Source of the DNA: Xylona heveae TC161
Taxonomy: Eukaryota > Ascomycota > Xylonomycetes > Xylonales > Xylonaceae
NCBI RefSeq assembly: GCF_001619985.1
Contig: NW_017264195.1
Location: 1,178,001 to 1,242,000, forward strand
DNA length: 64,000 nt
Direction: 5' to 3'
The notes below the pieces were generated by a model. The model saw nothing but the letters and a program-made list of their open reading frames with translations. It did no database searches and was not told the DNA's origin. Shown here in pieces: positions 60,906 to 64,000 of this stretch. Both the position numbers and the translations under genes were made by a program. Within the stretch, counting starts at the first letter, position 1; each line of letters starts with the position of its first letter.

Positions 60906-62882
60906 ATGTCTTCTATAGCACATGAAGATGCACAAAGCGATGGCGATGACTGGGATGAAATCGAGGAGGGTGTTCCTCAGATGACCGACCCATTCATGCA
61001 GAAATACATACAAGGGCGAGACGCATTAATATCCCAAGAAAAGAAATTACGCAGTGGTAAGAGATTCTGATATTGAGCCTCGTTACTGGTACCCACGTTC
61101 AAAACTGGAGTCAAGCAATGTGTAAAATATCCGACTGACGTGAAGAGAAGATAATGCATTCCGTCAGTCTCTTTCCCCAGCGGCAGCTGAAGCTTGCGCT
61201 ATCGTGTCGCGGATTCGAGCTGAAGAGCGTCGAACGGTCTGGACAGGCGCGTTTGAAGAAAGTCTCATTACACAGGAGAAGGCTGATGTTTTCCCGGGAA
61301 TGATGTTCACCTTGGCCAAAGACCGAATGCAGCAAACTCGTCTTTGGAAAATTGTGGAAAAGTTGCCCAAGGGCTCGCTTTTGCATGCTCATCTTTGTGC
61401 AATGATTGAGCTAGATTGGCTATTTGAGCTGGCTCTTAGTATAGATGGGATGTGTATTTCCTCCATGACGCCATTAACAAGTAAGGCAGACCTTGAGATG
61501 GGTGAAGTGGCATTTCAGTTTGCGAAGACCACCAATGCAAACACGAGGACCGCCGGTGATCCGGATACAAATGCGGCAATCTGGACCTCGGACTATACGC
61601 CCGGTACCCTGGTGCCTCTTGTGGCTGCCGCAGACAGTTTTCCGGATGGTGGCCGCGCGGGATTTCTTTCTTGGCTGAAAGATCGCTGTACGATAACCGC
61701 CGAGGAATCGCTGAAGCATCATCACGGGCTAAATGCGATTTGGAGAAAATTCATCTCTACGTTTGCTATCCTCAAGTCTTTGTTGTTCTACGAGCCGATT
61801 TTCCGCCAAGCCATTAGGAAGATGTGTCATCAGCTGCTCAGCGATGGCGTGAGGTGGGTTGATTTGAGAGAAGTCTTCATGTTCGAGTATAGAAAAGAAG
61901 GCTCCGAAGCTCCGTTGGAAGAGTTTGAAGGATATGCGGAGATGATTCGTGTAATGGGCGAAGAAGTGGAGAAGTTTAAGGCAACCGAGGAAGGGAAGGG
62001 TTTCTGGGGCGCGAGAATGATATGGACTACGCTGAGACATCTTGATCGAAGGAGCGTTATTGAAAGTAAGTTTTGTCCGATTCTGACATTATATGTATTT
62101 GATGAATCTTACGACACATGAAAGTCGGCTGACAATGACTGTTAGATATGAACTACTGCATTGAGGCCAAACTAATGTATCCTGAGCTTATTGCGGGATA
62201 CGATCTCGTTGGCCAAGAGGACATGGGCCGAACTTTGAAAGATTTGACGCCTGAGCTATTCTGGTTCCGCAAATCCTGCGCAGAAGAAGGCGTAGAGATC
62301 CCATTCTTCTTCCACGCCGGAGAGTGCCTTGGCGACGGCAGTGAGACGGATCACAATCTCTTTGATGCTATTCTGCTGGGGACGCGCCGTCTTGGGCATG
62401 CTTATTCATTATACAAGCATCCCCTTCTCATTGACATGGTCAAGGAAAAGAAAATTTTGGTCGAATCTTGTCCCATCTCGAATGAGGTATTACGGCTCAC
62501 AGGGTCCATTTGTTCACACACCCTCCCGGCGCTACTGGCTCGTGGAGTCCCTGCATCGCTCTGCAACGATGATCCTGCTATCCTCGGGCAGGGAACGAGT
62601 GGGACGACGCATGAATTCTGGCAGTGTCTTCAGGCGTGGGATAATTTGGGGCTAGAGGGTCTTGCAGCGCTGGCAGAAAATAGCGTCCGGTGGAGCCCAT
62701 TCGAGGATGAGAGTGCTGCAGACTGGGTCAAGGGAATTAAGGATGGCACTTTTGGGAAAGGGCTCCGGGCTGCGAGGCTGAAAGAATGGAATATTGAATG
62801 GGAGCGATTCTGCCAGTGGGTGGTGGAGGAATATGGAGATGACGCCGAGGGTGCAGAGGGCGGCGATGATGCAGAGGCTTGA
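60906..62882 (+). CDS. ADGF/CECR1-like adenosine deaminase family protein
   Basis: Three exons (60906-61056, 61151-62065, 62146-62882) encode 600 residues. Metal and substrate motifs are present: LLHAHL (His129, His131), HAGE (412-415), SCPISNEVLRL and CNDDPAIL (Asp497-Asp498). FRQAIRKMCHQLLSDGVRWVDLREVF and IEAKLMYPELIAGYDLVGQED are typical of the ADGF branch rather than of classical short ADA. The protein lacks a signal peptide and has an acidic N-terminus (DAQSDGDDWDEIEEG) and C-terminus (DDAEGAEGGDDAEA), so it should be intracellular, unlike secreted animal ADGF. The reaction is probably adenosine (or deoxyadenosine) to inosine, in purine salvage, but substrate is inferred. The 94-nt first intron uses an acceptor gagaag that is not pyrimidine-rich. 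Confidence 0.9.
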
Positions 62883-63657
62883 ATCGCAGATGATTGCGAC
62901 AGTATTCCAGGTTGTTCAGAACCTGACGATGATCATACCAAGACCAACTTAGATGAGAAGCGTTCTCGTATCTACATTCAACATTATCCATACCAATTAG
63001 AAACTTGATTTGATCTTCTCCATCGGAGTATTTATTATTGTTTATTTCAGGTGTATCGACAGGTTGATGTGGCGGTGATCAAAGGCGGTGAGACGCGGCA
63101 ATAGCCGCAATGGGTCATTCCCCGTATCCACTGACACGCTGGCCACCTGACAGCCTGACTTTGTCTTTCACATCCAATTATTTCTTGATTTTTTTCGATT
63201 CTTAAATAGAGCCTTTTCTGTGATGTTAAAATTATTAAAAGAAGGAAGATAACTGAATCTAAAAGAAAACCAAGCGATGGCTCAAGACACTGTCTGAATG
63301 TTCTGCTTGCATCATTTGGCTTGTTATTCGTCATAACATGTGCCCCCCTTAGCCGACCGTCCTTACAGCTTATCGGAGCTGCCGTATCGCCGCCGTACTG
63401 TAATCAGCCACTATTTGCCGTCCTCTTACCAGCTCGACCCTCCGAAACCAGTAACGCCTAAACGGCGACATTATATCTATTTGCTATTCGAACAATTACC
63501 CTTGAACATTTCATCATTTTACGCAATTTTACTTTATATATAGACTTTCCTTCGTACCATGTCCATATCATCCTTCATTCCAGGAACATTCTTATCATGA
63601 TACCTCCCATTTTGCGACTGATTTCAGGCATCAATTTCCCTGCCGAGGGCGGTCGTT
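62883..63657. other. Intergenic, deaminase gene to atg2
   Basis: This 0.78 kb stretch contains the deaminase 3' UTR and the atg2 promoter. A small open frame at 63340-63543 has no recognisable features. Confidence 0.5.
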
Positions 63658-64000
63658 ATGTCGTACTTTCTCCCGTCCTCCATTCAGAAACGCCTCTTGC
63701 GATATGCTCTGTCGCGCGTTGACTTCCTGGACACGGAGACACTAGATCTTGATCGTCTGGATATAGCATGGGGTAAACGGAGTGTCGTCGAGCTCCGAGA
63801 TGTGGGTTTCAGATTGAAGGTATGACATGTACTGCTTGTTGCTCCGGATTAAGTCCCAGGAGCATGCACTTTTGATTTATGTACTTGATGGAAAAATGAG
63901 GATCATGACAATTTTTGCTGACTTTAAAAGGCCCTCTCGGCCTTGCTTAATTTGCCCCCGAACTTCGAACTCGCCCATGCCCGCCTTCCGTTGCTTCGAG
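63658..64000 (+). CDS. atg2: Autophagy lipid-transfer protein Atg2, N-terminal part
   Basis: Exon 1 (63658-63819) encodes 54 residues beginning [20 protein letters not shown], with [20 protein letters not shown]. After a 111-nt intron, exon 2 starts at 63931 with [20 protein letters not shown] and continues past the window edge. This is the chorein_N domain shared by Atg2 and Vps13, and the exact sequence fits fungal Atg2. Atg2 is a rod-like bridge that moves phospholipid from the ER to the growing phagophore with Atg18 and Atg9. The full gene is normally over 6 kb, so most of it lies outside. The start is fixed by the conserved MSYFLPSS. Confidence 0.93.

Overview
The window is nuclear DNA of a filamentous ascomycete (Pezizomycotina). 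A eurotiomycete is the best guess from the protein sequences and gene set; I cannot name a genus. The evidence is short GT-AG introns (48-211 nt, many with CTAAC-like branch sites), a white-collar photoreceptor subunit, a fungal indoleamine dioxygenase, a GH5 exo-beta-1,3-glucanase with a KR maturation site, a UsgS-type membrane protein and an intron-bearing tRNA-Tyr. There is no operon structure. Genes are spaced by 0.3-3.6 kb, often AT-rich or repeat-bearing. No intact transposon, virus-like element or CRISPR array was seen.

I rebuilt exon structures by hand, and every complete model given here has a coding length divisible by three. From left to right: a RanBPM/Vid30-type subunit of the GID/CTLH ubiquitin ligase (-), the INO80 subunit Ies4 (-), a cysteine-rich single-pass membrane protein (-), indoleamine 2,3-dioxygenase (+), an Erj5-like ER J-protein (-) divergent from RNA polymerase I subunit Rpa43 (+), a large coilin-like nuclear protein (+) convergent with a PP4 regulatory subunit of the PPP4R2/Psy4 type (-), a UsgS-type multi-pass protein (+), tRNA-Tyr (-), the WC-2/LreB photoreceptor subunit (-) divergent from Rad50 (+), exo-beta-1,3-glucanase (+), an aspartate-type aminotransferase (+), an alpha-arrestin with a PPxY motif (+), a low-complexity YP/H-rich ORF of unknown function (+), a Sed1/mucin-like secreted Ser/Thr-rich protein (+), a TM9/nonaspanin (+), an ADGF-like adenosine deaminase (+), and the first 54 codons plus part of exon 2 of Atg2 (+), which runs off the right edge.

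Themes: nuclear and chromatin functions (Ies4, Rpa43, coilin-like, PP4R2, Rad50, LreB) dominate the left and centre. Secretory, endomembrane and cell-wall functions (Erj5, glucanase, Sed1-like, TM9, arrestin, Atg2) are scattered among them. The most interesting signals are two near-identical 21-bp palindromes (CCG-N9-CGG) upstream of the dioxygenase gene, the coilin-like protein, an aminotransferase intron whose 3' end is a threefold tandem repeat, a hairpin-forming 50-nt intron in tRNA-Tyr, and a repeat-built orphan ORF sitting in tandem-repeat DNA.
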